Position numbers and translations under genes: made by a program. From positions 124,001 to 188,000 of the forward strand of contig JAHBYU010000007.1 of the NCBI GenBank assembly GCA_019635775.1: a DNA stretch of 64,000 nt, in the 5' to 3' direction. This DNA is from Rhizobiaceae bacterium (GTDB taxonomy: Bacteria > Pseudomonadota > Alphaproteobacteria > Rhizobiales > Rhizobiaceae). Under the pieces are notes generated by a model. It was not told the DNA's origin. It did not search any database and worked only from the letters and a program-made list of their open reading frames with translations. Shown here piece after piece: positions 62,801 to 64,000 of this stretch; position 1 is the first letter of the stretch; each line of letters opens with the position of its first letter.

Positions 62801-62860
62801 GCCGACGGCAGCCGCGCATCGGTGCGCTAACAAGAGCGACCAGATCGCGGAGATCCGTCG
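62801..62860 (+). repeat. Dispersed intergenic repeat, copy 10
   Basis: GCCGACGGCAGCCGCGCATC, GGTGCGCTAACAAGAGCGAC, CAGATCGCGGAGATCCGTCG. Preceded by GCGATCCTGC. Confidence 0.85.
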
Positions 62861-62963
62861 GGACCGTCGTCGGCGCTATTTTCGAGCACCGGTCGGGGTT
62901 TGCTATGGCGTTGCGCTAGAGTCTAGGCTGCAGGGACGCTCCCGCACGATTGCTCGCCGAGAG

Positions 62964-63008
62964 GCGACGGCAGCCGCGCACCGGTGCAACTACAAGGACG
63001 ACCAGGGA
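62964..63008 (+). repeat. Dispersed intergenic repeat, copy 11
   Basis: GCGACGGCAGCCGCGCACCG, GTGCAACTACAAGGACGACC, AGGG; the 3' block is missing. Confidence 0.75.
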
Positions 63009-63154
63009 CCACTCAGGGGCCAAGCGCAGGCGATCAACGAGAAAGCACCGGCGCAACGTCGCGCGGCGCTTCCTGGCTACCTCACGCTGGATCAACCGGA
63101 TACTGGCGACGGAGCAGGTCCGCCAAGGGTCAGAATTGGACCAGAGCAGGCCGG

Positions 63155-64000
63155 TCAGGCCTGTTTCTCAGCCGTTTCTGTGGCCTCTCTCGCATGCGGC
63201 CAAGCGGAGTGATCCAGATCGAGGTCGGGGAACGCTGCGGGCTGGAACACTGGACGGGCCACGCCTGATTTCAGTTGCGAGCGGAAGTCGTCGAGCACGC
63301 GCAGCGCCACCGGAAACAGCATCATGATGGCCATCAGGTTGACGACGGCAAGTACGCCCATCAGCGGGTCAGAGAAGAAGAACACAGCTGTTGCGCCGGG
63401 TGCTGTTGCGCCGAGGAAAACAACGACGACGATTGCCAATCGTAACATATGCAATGCACCCGCTTGCGACGTCATCACCTTCAGAGCCGTTTCGCCCAGA
63501 TAGTAGTTGTAGATGATGGAGCTGAAGGCAAAGAGCACGATCGCGAAGGTCAGGAAATATTGCGACCATGTGCCAACCTGACTGACCAGCGACTGTTGGG
63601 TGAGCACTACGCCGTCGATGCCTTCCGCGCCGGGCTGGTAGACGGGGCTGAGCAGGATGATAAAGGCTGTGCAGGAACAGATGACGATCGTGTCGATGAA
63701 TACCGAAAAGGACTGCGTGATGCCTTGGCTGATCGGATGGCGCACGTCTGCCGTTGCGGCGACGTTCGGTGCCGAGCCAAGCCCCGCTTCGTTTGAGAAC
63801 AGGCCGCGCCGAAGCCCCTGGGCCAGTGCCGCACCAACGCCGCCGCTGACAGCTTCCTCCAGCCCAAACGCATTGGCGACGATCGACCAGATCACCCCCG
63901 GTAGCGCGGTGATGTTCAGCAGGATGACCAGGAGCGCCAGGCCGATATAGATGAACGCCATGATCGGGATGATGACGTCGGCCACCTTGGCGATACGGCG
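63155..64000 (-). CDS. Alanine/sodium symporter (AGCS family), C-terminal part, cut by the window edge
   Basis: 282 codons are visible; the frame continues beyond base 64000. Hydrophobic segments typical of the AGCS family occur throughout, with the signature ALAQGLRRGLFSNEAGLGSAP, and FSVFIDTIVICSCTAFIILL. It moves alanine or a related amino acid into the cell with sodium. The C-terminal tail is soluble. It is convergent with the barrel gene across repeat copies 9-11. Confidence 0.92.
   Translation of the reverse strand, partial: RRIAKVADVIIPIMAFIYIGLALLVILLNITALPGVIWSIVANAFGLEEAVSGGVGAALAQGLRRGLFSNEAGLGSAPNVAATADVRHPISQGITQSFSVFIDTIVICSCTAFIILLSPVYQPGAEGIDGVVLTQQSLVSQVGTWSQYFLTFAIVLFAFSSIIYNYYLGETALKVMTSQAGALHMLRLAIVVVVFLGATAPGATAVFFFSDPLMGVLAVVNLMAIMMLFPVALRVLDDFRSQLKSGVARPVFQPAAFPDLDLDHSAWPHAREATETAEKQA

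Noticed and set aside
61143-63008. Dispersed repeats considered as CRISPR or integron attC sites
   Set aside because: Spacing is irregular, they lie between ordinary genes, and no integron integrase or core site GTTRRRY is evident.

Overview
The window looks like the accessory genome of a high-GC alphaproteobacterium, most likely in the order Hyphomicrobiales (Phyllobacteriaceae/Rhizobiaceae-like). This is an inference from gene content: an IalB-family protein, RepB-type ParB proteins beside a recombinase, a DUF3489 protein, a galactarolactone-cycloisomerase-like enzyme and many ATGA/GTGA start-stop overlaps. No rRNA, tRNA or CRISPR array was found.

Layout. (1) 0-9.3 kb: the 3' end of a tyrosine integrase, then one tightly overlapping operon encoding a type I restriction-modification system: a half-size S subunit, HsdM, HsdS, an RNase H-like protein, a Hanks-type protein kinase, HsdR and a YgjP-type metallopeptidase. 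(2) 9.3-11.7 kb: an NTF2-like protein and a membrane-anchored WD40 protein, with copies of a short intergenic repeat. (3) 11.7-20.5 kb: a GntR/FCD regulator and a sugar-import and oxidation operon (ABC transporter, GMC oxidoreductase with a small partner, aldehyde dehydrogenase, enolase-superfamily enzyme). (4) 20.6-26 kb: a DUF3489 protein, a RecD/Dda-like helicase and a primase-helicase, followed by palindromic GTCAC repeats and an AT-rich block that could be a replication origin. (5) 26.5-32 kb: gene remnants (DUF4357, thermonuclease), a secreted serine protease with PAN/apple-like domains, and an operon of a DUF4268 nuclease-like protein with two membrane proteins. (6) 32-43 kb: a two-partner secretion locus (a 2.3 k-residue TpsA exoprotein with long internal repeats, and its TpsB transporter), an IalB-family protein and a LuxR-type regulator. 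(7) 43.1-47.2 kb: a compact element of a large serine recombinase, two overlapping ParB/RepB-like genes and a divergent HTH gene, bounded by imperfect direct repeats of about 37 bp. (8) 47.5-51.4 kb: a cupin/LysR pair between two thermonuclease-like remnants, then a subtilisin autotransporter. (9) 51.7-61 kb: a second, frameshifted copy of the integrase, a complete Qat defence operon (qatABCD), two HNH endonucleases and an unknown protein. (10) 61-64 kb: a beta-barrel outer-membrane protein, a dense cluster of the short repeat, and the 3' end of an alanine/sodium symporter that leaves the window.

Reading it together: two near-identical integrases about 52 kb apart in the same orientation are each followed directly by an anti-phage operon (type I RM with kinase; Qat with HNH nucleases), so the window reads as a defence/integration hotspot of stacked islands. 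The least explained units are the kinase plus RNase H-like pair inside the restriction operon and the recombinase-RepB-RepB-HTH element with its flanking repeats.
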